From assembly GCA_019359835.1 (NCBI GenBank), contig CM033320.1, positions 3,219,691 through 3,283,690 on the forward strand: DNA of 64,000 bases. Reading direction: 5' to 3'. The DNA is from Pharus latifolius. Lineage: Eukaryota > Streptophyta > Magnoliopsida > Poales > Poaceae. Position 1 is the first letter of the stretch. Every line of letters begins with the position of its first letter. The translations under genes were made by a program, and so were the position numbers. This document shows, in pieces, positions 47,101-58,076 of this stretch. The notes under the pieces were generated by a model. That model worked only from the letters and a program-made list of their open reading frames with translations, did not search any database and was not told the origin of the DNA.

Positions 47101-47677
47101 CCTGGAAGGTATTCAACGACTCCATCATGAGGTTGAACAGAACTTGCTGAAAGCTCAACTCAAGTACAAGGCGCGACATGATCGGCACCGAGTTGATGCG
47201 CAATTTCAAGAAGGTGATATGGTATGGTTACATCTGCGTAAGGAGAGACTTAAAGGTGAAGGTAAGAAACTCAAACCCATTCGTTATGGTCCTTTTCGGA
47301 TTTTGCGGAAAGTGGGCAATAATGCTTGTCAGCTCGAGTTACCTCCATACATGGATATCTATTCGGTTGTTAATGTTGAGCACCTCAAACTCTTTGAGCC
47401 TTCAATGCTGGATGAAGAGCCAGATACTATAGTACCATCTGTTGAAGACTTGGTCTATCAACGAGACAAACCTCTACGTGAAGATGTGATTCTGGAAAAG
47501 AAGGTGACTACCACCCGCAGTGGCACCAAGGAGACTTTTAGAATTGGTCGGAAAGATCAACGAGCACTTGCGGCAAAGTGGTACACCAAAGAACATGGAC
47601 AAGCCCAATTTCCACATCTCCAGTTTGATCGAGAGGTCGCAACAGGGGTTGGCTCCTTCTCAACAAGGGAGTCATGA
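44167..47677 (+). pseudogene. gypsy Pol (PR-RT-RNaseH-INT), several breaks
   Basis: Protease has FDPGSQKNLVSAG, where the catalytic triplet is normally D-S/T-G; here Ser/Thr is Pro. RT starts with SPVVLVSKKDGTWRMCIDYR-like sequence. TAG at 45172-45174 interrupts LDL-SGYHQ. One base is missing near 45285 (CNA to TFMR), after which YLDDILVYS is intact. RNase H shows ETDASGYAMGAVL. The integrase zinc motif (HTSKVVGHFG to CGLCSISK) is present. A further base is missing near 46493. The DDE core is visible: WESISMDFLG, VSDRDTRF and FHPQTDGQTEVVNR. TGA at 46916-46918 and TAG at 46940-46942 follow. The tail runs to 47677 with GPFRILRKVG. Every domain is present, none continuous. Confidence 0.92.
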
Positions 47678-48155
47678 TCCGGGAGGATCTTCAAGTCCTG
47701 ATCGCATACGGATTCGCGATCAAGTCCTGATCGCATATGGGTCCGCGACCATGGATTGGTCCGCGACCAGGAAAAGGAATTCGTTCCTTGTTCGGAATTG
47801 TAATCCGATCCGAATGTGTATAACTAAGCATATCTGTTTAGGATTAGTTATATGAGTCTAATACGTTTAGGATTACTAAGTCTGATACGTACTCATACGA
47901 TTGGACTATAAATACTTTGTAATAGGTCTAGTTTAGATCATCGAAGAATCATAGAACTTATTTGAGTTTTAGAAACTTATAGTTCCTTCGAAATAGGCAA
48001 GTGTGCCTAACATTCGATGTGTAAAGCCCTCTTTGAAATAAAGAGTTGTGCAATTACTTTGGGTTTCGGTATTTCCGAGTAAGATCCCGTTATTCCGCAT
48101 ATTAGAATCTGGGCGAGCCTAGTGCGAAAACCAAGGCTAGTTCTCAAACGGATCA
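47675..48155 (+). repeat. 3' LTR of the gypsy element
   Basis: 481 bp, the same length as the 5' LTR, with about 11 substitutions and no indel seen. A weak purine-rich tract (ACAAGGGAG, near 47662-47671) precedes it. The duplication ACTTG follows at 48156-48160. Confidence 0.95.
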
Positions 48156-48160
48156 ACTTG

Positions 48161-51100
48161 ATACCTCAAACACATATAACACAATTGTGAAATAATTTTT
48201 ACAAATCATCAAAATTTGTGCAAAAAATGTCTTGACAAAAAATTTATGTTCTGCTCAATTTTCCTCAAATTATTTGACACCATATTTTATATAGATATTT
48301 TAATCATTTCTGCAAACTTATTACGCAATTCTCTTCTATGTGTTTCACCAATCAACTACACAAAATTTGAACCAATTTGGCATTCATTTTGTCCCTACTT
48401 GACCTCATTTAAAAATTAAGCAGAGAGAAGTATGTGTTGGTCAAAATTAAAGCAGCTACAGTGTAGTAGTGTTCGGACCGCATTCGCCCACGGCAACCAT
48501 TTCACACACCTTCATATTTGACCAATGCATCACCTTTGACCAACCCGCTGCAGCCCTAATATTGACTAGTAGGTACTTTCTCTGTCCAATTTTTAGATGT
48601 GGTCAGATGACTATCGGATGAATTCCAAATTGCCTCAAAATTTGTATACTTAATCCCTCACACACATAGAACACTATTGTGAAACAAATTTTTACAAATC
48701 ATCAAAATTTTCACATAAAATATCTTACCAAAAAAATTATGTGGTGCAAATTTTAATCCTTCTACAAAATTATTTCACAATTGTATTCTATATATTTCAG
48801 CAATCAAGTACACAAAATTTGAGGTAATTTGTGATTTATTTGACCCCTATTTGACCACATTTCAAAATTGAACAGAGAAAAGTATATGCTGACCAAAATT
48901 AGAGCAACAAAAATGTTTAATTCAAGTAGAGTCGACCACTGATCGTATTCTTCAACCATGACCAGCATTTCCCTTCCGAGCACACCTTTGCATTCAGCCA
49001 ATGCTTCTCCTTCCACTAACCAGCTATGGCCCTAATATTAACCAACACATAACTTTGTCTGTGCAATTTTTAGATGTCGTCAAATAAGATTCAAATGAAT
49101 CCCAAATTGCCTCAGACTTTGTACACTTGATTCCTTAAACAGATAAAACACAATTGTCAAATAAATTTTGTAGAATCATCAGAATTTGCGCATAAAATCT
49201 CTTCCCAAAAAATTTATGTTCTACAAATTTTAATCATTCTTACAAAATTATTTCACAATTGTGTTCTATGTGTTTCAGCGATCAAGCACACAAAATTTGA
49301 GCCAATTTGGGATTCATTTCGCCCCTATTTGACCAAATTTAAAAATTGAACAGAGAAAAGTATGTGTTAGTAAAGATTTGAGCAAGAACAGTATCGTCGA
49401 CTGAGACCATTGGTCGAATTAATTGGGCCGCAAACATGGTCGTTCACATCAGACTAAAATACGACCACTGATGACTAAATCGTACTGTTCAAACGACGTT
49501 CAACCACAACCAGCACTTCCGTTCTGAGCACACCTTCACATTCGACCAACCAGTTATGACCCTGATATTGACCGTAGATAACTTTGTCCATGCATTTTTT
49601 AGATGTGGTCAAATAAGCATCAAATGAATTCCAAATTGCTTCAAAATTTGTATTCTTGATTCCTCAAACACATAAAACACAATTGTGAAATAGATTTTTG
49701 CAAATCATCAAAATTTGTGCAAAAAATGTCTTGACAAAAAATTTATGTTCTGCTCAATTTTGCTCAAATTATTTGACACGATATTTATGTAGAAATTTTA
49801 ATCATTTCTACAAAATTATTAGGCAATTCTCTTCTATGTGTTTCACCAATCAACCACACAAAATTTGAACCAATTTCGCATTCATTTCATCCCTATTTGA
49901 CCACATTTAAAAATTAAACACAGAGAAGTATGTGTTAGTCAAAATTAAAGCAGCAACAGTGTAGTAGTGTTCGGACCGCATTCGACCACAGCAATCATTT
50001 TACACACCTTCATATTTGACCAATGCATCACCTTCGACCAACCCACTGCAACCCTAATATTGACCAGTAGGTAACTTTCTTTGTCGAATATTTAGATGTG
50101 GTTAGATGACTATCAGATGAATTCCAAATTGCCTCAAAATTTGTATACTTAATCTCTCACACACATAGAACACATAGAACACGATTGTGAAACAAATTTT
50201 TACAAATCGTCAAAATTTCCACATAAAATATCTTGCCAAAAAAATTATGTGGTGCAAATTTTAATCATTTCTACAAAATTATTTCACAATTGTATTCTAT
50301 ATGTTTCAGCAATCAAATACACAAAATTTGAGGCAATTTACGATTCATTTGACCCCTATTTGACCACATTTAAAATTTAAACAGAGAAAATGCCGATCGT
50401 GTTTCTGTTCAGATCCGAGTAACCTACAACCACCCACTGCATTGAAGCACAACCTGCATTACTCTTGCTAGCAGCCCTTCTCATTCGACCAATGCTTCTC
50501 CTTCTACCACGGCACTGCAGCCTTAATTTTAACCACTAGATAACTTTGTCTGTTCAATTTTTGCATATAGTCAAATAAGCATCAAATGAACTCCAAATTG
50601 ACTGAAATTTTGTATGTTCACAATAATACCCATCCTTCTTAAATCTGGTCATACCCAAATAAAACCTCATATCCAAATAAAACCTACCTCTGCTCATCCA
50701 ATTCAAAAAAATACAACATTTGTTCATGATTCTCAGCAACATACCTCCTCCAATGTGACTGAACTGCGATCATAAACATCTAATTTTAAACTAACTAATA
50801 CAACAACTAATCATAACCAAACTATTCATGCCTGCACACAGCCAACCATAACAAAACTAAGCATACCTCAATATTCCGTAAACATCACCATCTGATTCAC
50901 CAGCAAATAAAATGTCTTGGCAAAAATTTTATGATGTGGCTGATTTTGCTGAAATTATTTGCCACGACATTTTAGGTACAAATTTTTATCATGTCTGAAA
51001 ATTATTTCGCGATTGTGTTCTATGTATTTCAGCGATCAATTAGCACACAAGATTTGAACCAATTTGGCATTCATCCCCCACCCCCACCCTATTCAACCAC

Positions 51101-52495
51101 ACTTAAAAATTGAATTGGCTCAAAATTTCTATGCTTCATCCCTCAAACACATAAAACATAATTATCAAATAAATTTTTACAAATCATCAACATATATACA
51201 TAAAATGTCTTGCCAAAAAATTTATGTTGTGGCCAATTTTGCTGAAAATTATTTGACGCGGCATTTTATGCACAAATTTTAATCGTTTCTACAAAATTAT
51301 GTCGCAATTGTGTTCTATGTGTTTCACAATCAAGTACACAAAATCTGACTCAATTTGGGGTTCATTTTCCGCCTATTTGACCACATTTCAAAATTGAATA
51401 GAGAAAAATATGTGCTGACCAAAATTAGAGCAACAACAATGTACTTCAAGTAGAGTCGACCACCGATCGTATTCTTCAACCACGACCAGCATTTCCCTTT
51501 CGACCACACCTTATCATTCAGCCAATGCTTCTCCTTCAACTAACCAGCTATGGCCCTAATATTAACCAACACATAACTTTGTCTGTGCAATTTTTAGATG
51601 TCGTCAAATAAGATTCAAATGAATCCCAAATTGCCTCAGACTTTGTACGCTTGATTCCTTAAACAGATAGAACACAATTGTGAAATAAATTTTTACAAAT
51701 CATCAGAATTTGGGCATAAAATCTCTTCCCAAAAAATTTATGTTCTACAAATTTTAATCATTCCTACAAAATTATTTCATGATTGTGTTCTATGTGTTTC
51801 AGCGATCAAACACACAAAATTTGAGCCAATTTGGGATTCATTTCGCCCCTATTTGACCAAATTTATAAATTAAACAGAGAAAAATATGTTTTAGTACAGA
51901 TTTGAGCAACAACAGTGTCGTCGGCCATCGATGACTAAATCATACTATTCAGACGACATTCAACCACAACCAGACTTCCGTTCCGACCACACCTTCACAT
52001 TCGACCAACCAGTTATGACCCTGACATTGACCAGTAGATAATTTTGTCCGTGCATTTTTAGATGTGGTCACATAACCGTCAAATCAATTCCAAATTGCCT
52101 CAAAATTCGTATACTTGATCCTTCAAACACATAGAACACAATTGTGAAATAGATTTTTAGAAATCATCAAAATTTGTGCAAAAAATGTCTTGACAAAAAA
52201 ATTATGTTTTGCCCAATTTTGCTCAAATTATTTGACACGATATTTTATGTAGAAATTTTAATCATTTCTACAAAATTATTACGCAATTCTCTTCTATGTG
52301 TTTTACCAATCAACCACACAAAATTTGAACCAATTTGGCATTCATTTCATCTCTATTTGACCGCATTTAAAAATTAAACAGAGAGAAGTATGTGTTAGTC
52401 AAACTTAAAACAACAATAGTGTAGTAGTGTTCTGACCGCATTCGACCACGGCAACCATTTCACACACCTTCATATCCGACCAATGCATCACCTTC
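48161..52495. repeat. Repeat array of about 500-bp units, right part
   Basis: The array continues with the CCTCAAAAT-type landmark near 48628, 49105, 49632, 50128, 50595, 51113, 51628 and 52095, spacing about 467-527 bp. Unit variants recur in order: one with GCCTCAGACTTTGTA (42058, 49105, 51628), one with TGTCTTGACAAAAAATTTAT (48225, 49728, 52187) and one with TTGGCTCAAAATTTCTATGC (41543, 51113). This points to duplication of multi-unit blocks. There is no gene. Confidence 0.87.
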
Positions 52496-52501
52496 GACAA
52501 T

Positions 52502-52555
52502 AAAGCGATCTCTCTGCATGCGTAGCTTGTGACATGCAGCGATGAAATATAAATA

Positions 52556-52595
<40 letters not shown>

Positions 52596-52930
52596 CGTCT
52601 ATATATATATATATATATATATATGTTCGTCCTTATCTTAGAGTTCAATCGAAAGATAAAAAGAGGACCACCCAGTACTAATTAAACGCGCATGCATAAT
52701 ATATGACCCATAAGCGCCTGCCTCATTAAGAAAAGCCAAAACCACATTCATATATTGCTAAGCATCAATAACTACTTGAACCAACTACACTACCAGTACA
52801 TCGGAAAAGCCCAAAGCTTCAAAGCTAATTTAGCTATCAGCACTAGTCAACCCAACTGACACATACTTTGGCACGCACTTAGCTAAATTTAAAAGCATAC
52901 ATGTATAGCTACGTAGCCATGCAATGCATT
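52502..52930 (+). repeat. Segment A, copy 2
   Basis: Direct repeat of 34330-34712, starting GCGATCTCTCTGCATG and ending near GCTACGTAGCCATGC. It contains an expanded AT microsatellite with a duplicated ATGTTCGTC word. Confidence 0.8.
52561..52624. repeat. (AT)n microsatellite
   Basis: Two AT runs of about 30 and 24 bp are separated by GTTCGTCT. The corresponding site in segment A copy 1 has only a short AT run. Confidence 0.9.
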
Positions 52931-53214
52931 TTTTCCGAAAATGTTTCCAGGTTAAATTTGAGTTAACCAATAATTGAAATTACAATATAGTATCATATTG
53001 TCAGAGTATCACATGCGCTACATAATAAAGATAATTGTTATATGTAGTAATATATTATTATTTTAATATTAATCATCCGATCATTATATTTGAATATTGT
53101 TTCTTCGTGTCTGCTGTAATAACTTTTGAACAGAGAAGCTATGTGGTTTATGGTTGCTGGTTGTTGAGCCCAGCTTATTATCTTTACAGAATAGCCATTT
53201 AAAGCTGTCATAAT

Positions 53215-53710
53215 TGCGTCAGACCAAAATCAACCAGCAAAAAAACACAATTATATTTACCCACAAACACTTGTCGTCATCAAATTTGGCAATCTTTTAC
53301 TCAACTAACCACAAAACAAAATAAGATCACAAAATACCTCACTATTTCGTATATTTAAAAAAGATATTTGCCAATAATAACATATTCTATTAAAAACTAA
53401 ATAATTATGCCCCACAAATACCTTCATTCCACCAACCATACGTTAATAAACTCCGCATAACTTCAATAGCCCAACCACGGCCACAATTTTTTAACACCCA
53501 CGCCGCTGTGCAACGTACGACCGCACACACAAATAGGTCATACCAAGTTGTTAACCTCTACCAACTCCACAATTGACTAAACAAATGCTCTACTCGAACA
53601 GACGCCTCCAACAGCCCTCGTCCACACGTTTTGGACACTCAACCCTGTGCTCAACGTATTCTCAACCTCCAGCACAAGACAACATTTTACATAGCCACAA
53701 ACAGTCATTC
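53215..53710 (+). repeat. Segment B, copy 2
   Basis: Direct repeat of 38690-39235. It follows segment A copy 2 after only about 285 bp, whereas about 4 kb including the RPA-like gene separate A and B in copy 1. It fits an internally deleted relative of the Helitron. Confidence 0.75.
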
Positions 53711-53802
53711 AGAAAACTTACCAATAGAAACTATTCAAGACACCTCCTCAAGTAGAGCATTTGTGTGAGCACGGCAACTCGACGATTATGTTTACTAAAT
53801 AT

Positions 53803-54525
53803 CGCATCTTTTACGGAGTTAGTTAGTTGCAAGTAACAACTTTTATCTATTTATTCTCCAGCAAAAACGCCATTACTTGTTCTTATAGTAAGTGTTGTAT
53901 ATTGTTGAACTGTAGTAGTCGGATGGTATTGGTGGCTGAGATCGAGGCGTTTGGTACATAAGTTTTACCATCTGTTCTAATTACTCGTAATTCGTGAAAG
54001 AAATAAGTTGCTTCATGTTTAGTTAGAGCCCTCAATAGAATCTCACCACAACAAATTACTATTACAATTACAATTCTGAAACAAAAACCACTTAAACATA
54101 AACCCATCATATTATGTTCAGATAATGTACGATCAAACAAAGACAATTTGTAGTAATCATCTTACAGTCTATTAGCGCATCCTATTACGGAGTTAGTTAG
54201 TTGCAAGTAACAACTTTTATCTATTTATCCTCCAGCAAAAACGTCATTACTTGTTCTTATAGTAAATGTTGTATATTGTTGAACTGTAGTAGTCGGATGG
54301 TATTGTTGGTTGAGATCGAGGCGTTTGATACAGAAGTTTTACTATCTGTTCTAATTACTCGTAATTCGTGAAGAAAATAAATTGTTTCATGTTTAGTTAG
54401 AACCCTCAATAGAATATCACCGCAACAAATTACTATTATAATTACAATTCTGAAACAAAAACCACTTAAACATAAACCCATCATATTATGTTCAGATAAT
54501 GTACGATCAAACGAAGACAATAGGT
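53803..54525. repeat. 374-bp tandem duplication with paired 87-codon frames
   Basis: TTACGGAGTTAGTTAGTTGC begins at 53811 and again at 54185, and the copies stay similar to about 54175 and 54520. On the minus strand each copy keeps an open frame of exactly 87 codons (54146-53883 and 54520-54257) with the same start (FDRTLSEHNMMG) and end (LLQFNNIQHLL) but several amino-acid differences between. One hydrophobic stretch (FRIVIVIVICCG) could be a membrane segment. No family is recognised. Chance conservation through recent duplication is likely. Confidence 0.75.
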
Positions 54526-54995
54526 CAAATAGACAACAATTATTCCGGATCGACTAGCACATACAGCAAATGATCACAGGAAAAAAAGTGAAGTAATCTC
54601 AAGTTTCATCCAGCTATGACAAGAAGCTAGTATGCATATCTCAAACTAGGTCATGAAGTAACCATTCCATTAATAGATTGACAGTGGTTACCCGCTTACA
54701 AGATCACGATGCAAATATGAGGTGTTCATAACAAGAAATTAGAATGCCATGGAAATGACGTATCCAGCAAGCTGGATCAATTAGATGTGATGGTAGAGGT
54801 TTGTATTGCAAGCCTCCCTCCCGCCACTAAAACAATATAAGCATGATTGATAAGGATCATCACCTAAACTAGGGTTCTATATGTACATTGCTTTCAAGTG
54901 CTCTAGAGTAACCAGCCACTTCTGCACAACTTGTGGAGGGCAACAGCAGAACTTCATGTAGGTAAGTGGCAATCAGCACAACATGCCCCCATTTG
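54526..54995. other. Probable 3' untranslated region and spacer
   Basis: No open frame is recognised. It lies just 3' of the 222-residue gene on the minus strand and probably holds its 3' untranslated region. Confidence 0.4.
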
Positions 54996-57900
54996 TTACC
55001 TTAACCACATAACAGGGGCTGACCGGTTCGGTAGAGACTGTGGAGTCATACAGTGTTGTTGCCACTGGCGAAGGCTTTCGCTGTCAGTTCCCCCAGCAGA
55101 TGGTTGAGGTGCTTGCTCAACTTCCATCAAAGTGGCTTCTGTCTCATCAGCCTCCATTGGCTCTTCAAATACTGTGTTTTCTGGTTCAGAAGATGCCCAA
55201 TCAGATCTCTTAGTGACATGGGGTGGCACCCAGGGAACTAAAGCCAAGCAATTGCTACGTTCAGGTGATTTGTCTTCCAGGCCATGATTATTCCCTTGAC
55301 TGAAAGCATGATCTGAAAAAAGAAAACAAAGGACAAAAGAAGATGGTGAGGCCCTACAACTATAATCCACAACAAAGGATAGAAAATTTGCTATGCAAAA
55401 AGAGAAGGTTTTGGAAAATTGAGCCAATTTAAAACATGTTAGAAAATTTTGGCGATCAGCTATTGAAGTTACCAGAGTAACAGTAAAGAACAGGTCTACT
55501 TCCTATGTCACCAGAGCAAACAGATAACCTCTGTTCATTGTATATGTCATGGAACTACATCTCATGAGACTAGATAGCACCAAAAGATGTAAAATAGCAT
55601 TCAAAGCTTTAACAAGTGAACACAGCTATGATGCTTGCACAGCCACAACAGCAGTAAAAAGTTGCACCGGTACCTCAGTTACCAGATAAAACAAAGAGAG
55701 CAAGCTAACTATTTGCAAGCATTACAACTACAAACAGAAAGAGCACGAATAGCACATAACATTTACAAGCATTCCAGTGAGTTCTAGGCACATCTCTTTT
55801 TCAAACACTAACATATGGCCAAATGCTAGGATCTTCTCAGGACATATCAAGTTCTCCATGTACTTGCTTAACATATCAGATGACTACCTTGGGCATACCA
55901 TAGACATAAAGGTCTTACATGGCAGCTACTTACATAGCAAGAGTATCTTACATAATGTTAAAAACAGCATTGGATTTGTCTAGTGTATTTGACACCCATC
56001 ACATATATGATATCTACAAGACATTTCTTGCATAGTTGCGTCATATTTGAAATATTGTAAAAGATGATAATACTTCAGCAGATGTCTGAATAGCAGTAGA
56101 ATTGCAAACTTGGTTCATAAGAAACTTACTTTTTAGGCCACGTATCAAGTCTGAACTGACTATAATTGAATGACCTGAGGGACCAGGACCAAAGAGTACG
56201 GGGCTATCTACTGGCTTGTACAAGACAAGTGCTCTGTCATCACTGGATGGAAAAGATGGCATGGCACCCTCCATCATGTCCTCCATAATGAGCATGCTAA
56301 CACCACTGTTGATTTCCGTCCCAAACACCTCACATTCAAATGCCACGGAAGGCACAGGCATTTCTTCTTCCATAATGGGTGGGAGCCCAGGATCCTTAGA
56401 ATAAGAGCCAACATTTATTTAGTAAAATGTAACAGCTGCAACAAACTATTGTTACTATTCACAACATAAAATATCAAACTAAACAAATCTTGTAAAAACC
56501 AGAATATTCATTTAGATCATCAAGCAATTGTAAATGAAATGGTGCTACCTTTCCTTAAGTAAATTAGAAACTAGCATCATAAATCTAAAATAAAAAGGCC
56601 GGCACCAAAGATAATAAAAGGAAATAATTTTGCCACACAATCATAATGTCCTGGTACATATACACAGCACACTTCATACCTATGTAGCGGTGATATCATG
56701 GAAACACACTGATATCAACATAAGATCCACCCCACTAGATGAATCACTTACCAAATAATAAAAGTAAGGCCAACAGAAATGCTTCAATTACTGACACAAA
56801 ACAAATACAACATTCCAAATGGCAGATCAAGGATTTGTTAAAATTGTCATTTTGGCAAACTCAATGCAGATAGTCTTCATAGAGCAATAAGAGAAGTGTT
56901 CTTTCTTAACCAAAATACAAAGTCTCCAAGAAATAAATTTTCTTATCCAAAATTTTTTATTAGGAATACTCCAATTAAGCTGCCTGCTACTGCCATGTAA
57001 ACTCGTATTGGCTAAAGTGGTAAACAAGAACATGGAAGACAAACTCAGCATGGTGCTGAGTGCTGACTAAACCTATATAGTACCTAATAAATCAAACAAT
57101 CACATAAGCATGCATAGACAAACAGGGCCACTGAATAACCCCTCATCAGCCAAGGACACAACTGTGAGCATGAAGAAACATGGAGAAAGGCAAGGAACCA
57201 AGAAGCGCCACTAGAGTTAGAAGTACAGGGTCTACATAGCAATGCAGTCATCACATCCAACTCATTAATTAATAAATAGAACATGACCATAACAATTCGT
57301 GCATGTAGATGTACACCCTCCATTCTCAAATGTGTTACTTTTGCCAAAGCTCTTTTCCAAATACTTGCCACTTTATAAATTTTAGGCAAAATTTCCCACA
57401 CTAACCCTATTAAATTGGGTGGGTGAATCTTTTGTGTGTGTGTGTGTGTGTGATCAGGGTTTAAGACTCATTAATTGTAGCGAGTAGAGTATATTTGCCC
57501 ACACATTTATTAGGATTATTCTTGGTATGTTTTGTTACACATGATTACTTGGTAATCTTTATTTCAAAAAGTAACATATATTTGAGAACGGAGGGAGTAT
57601 CATCTAACAAGATTTTGGTAAAATAACTACCTCAGTGATCCAACTTAGTTAACAACCCCACCATGACCATGTATATATGTGTGATGAGTAGATTCTAATT
57701 AATCTCCTAAGTGGGCATAGTAATTGGGGCATACATGCTAACAAAAAGAAAGGGCTAAACTAAACTGTGGAAACCCACCATAAAATGCCCTAAAATATGG
57801 ATAAGTCAATTGAACACTATAGCACTCATGGATGAGCTAAAAGCTAGCATCTAATGCTTCAGATAAATGTGTGATTTAAGCAAATAGCTTGTAACAACAG

Positions 57901-58076
57901 CATCCAGCTAGCAAGAAACCAGCCACAAATTAGGGCTGATTAGATAAAAAAAAAAACAAAAGCAAAAAAGGAGCAACTAATGGGCTCACCAATCTGCGGA
58001 TCTTAGAGGCGGGACCGGAGAGGGAGAAATCGGAGAGCCCATCCACCACCTGCTCCAACTCCTTCCTCTTCCCCAT
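54996..58076 (-). CDS. Plant-specific protein of unknown function (222 aa, 3 exons)
   Basis: Exons 58076-57990, 56394-56130 and 55312-54996 join in frame with GT-AG introns and give 669 nt. The start MGKRKELEQ is chosen because a basic MGKRKE opening followed by FSLSGPASKIRRL is what I recall in related plant proteins. An upstream in-frame ATG (MVGF) exists. The middle exon is acidic (PPIMEEEMPV, SSDDRALVLYKP). The last has CLALVPWVPP (residues 139-148) and ends WQQHCMTPQ...APVMW near residues 201-220. I remember these blocks from uncharacterised land-plant proteins. Basic KRK and KIRR clusters might direct nuclear import (inference). No catalytic motif, signal peptide or membrane span is present. 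The first intron contains a Stowaway MITE. Confidence 0.85.
57314..57597. mobile_element. Stowaway MITE in intron 1 of the 222-aa gene
   Basis: The ends CACCCTCCATTCTCAAATG (left) and the complement of TATTTGAGAACGGAGGGAG (right) match the Stowaway terminal consensus. TA flanks each side (57312-57313 and 57598-57599), the Stowaway (Tc1/mariner) target. It is 284 bp, non-coding, and includes a TG microsatellite near 57434-57451. Confidence 0.85.

Larger units (their letters stand above)
42613..48155 (+). mobile_element. Ty3/gypsy LTR retrotransposon (5.5 kb), coding frames broken
   Basis: The element has 481-bp LTRs at 42613-43093 and 47675-48155 (start TGATCCGGG, end GGATCA), a tRNA-Met primer site, gag, and pol in the order protease, reverse transcriptase, RNase H, integrase, which defines Ty3/gypsy. 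I count 11 differences between the LTRs by eye, about 97.7% identity. The 5-bp duplication is perfect. It interrupts the ~500-bp repeat array exactly after TTTGTATACTTG and the array resumes with ATACCTCAAACACA. Several stops and frameshifts in pol make it non-autonomous. Confidence 0.95.

Noticed and set aside
40115..52495. CRISPR-like or centromeric satellite array
   Set aside because: Units are long, irregular and lack constant spacers, and the host is a plant; period and composition do not match known grass centromere satellites of about 155-180 bp.
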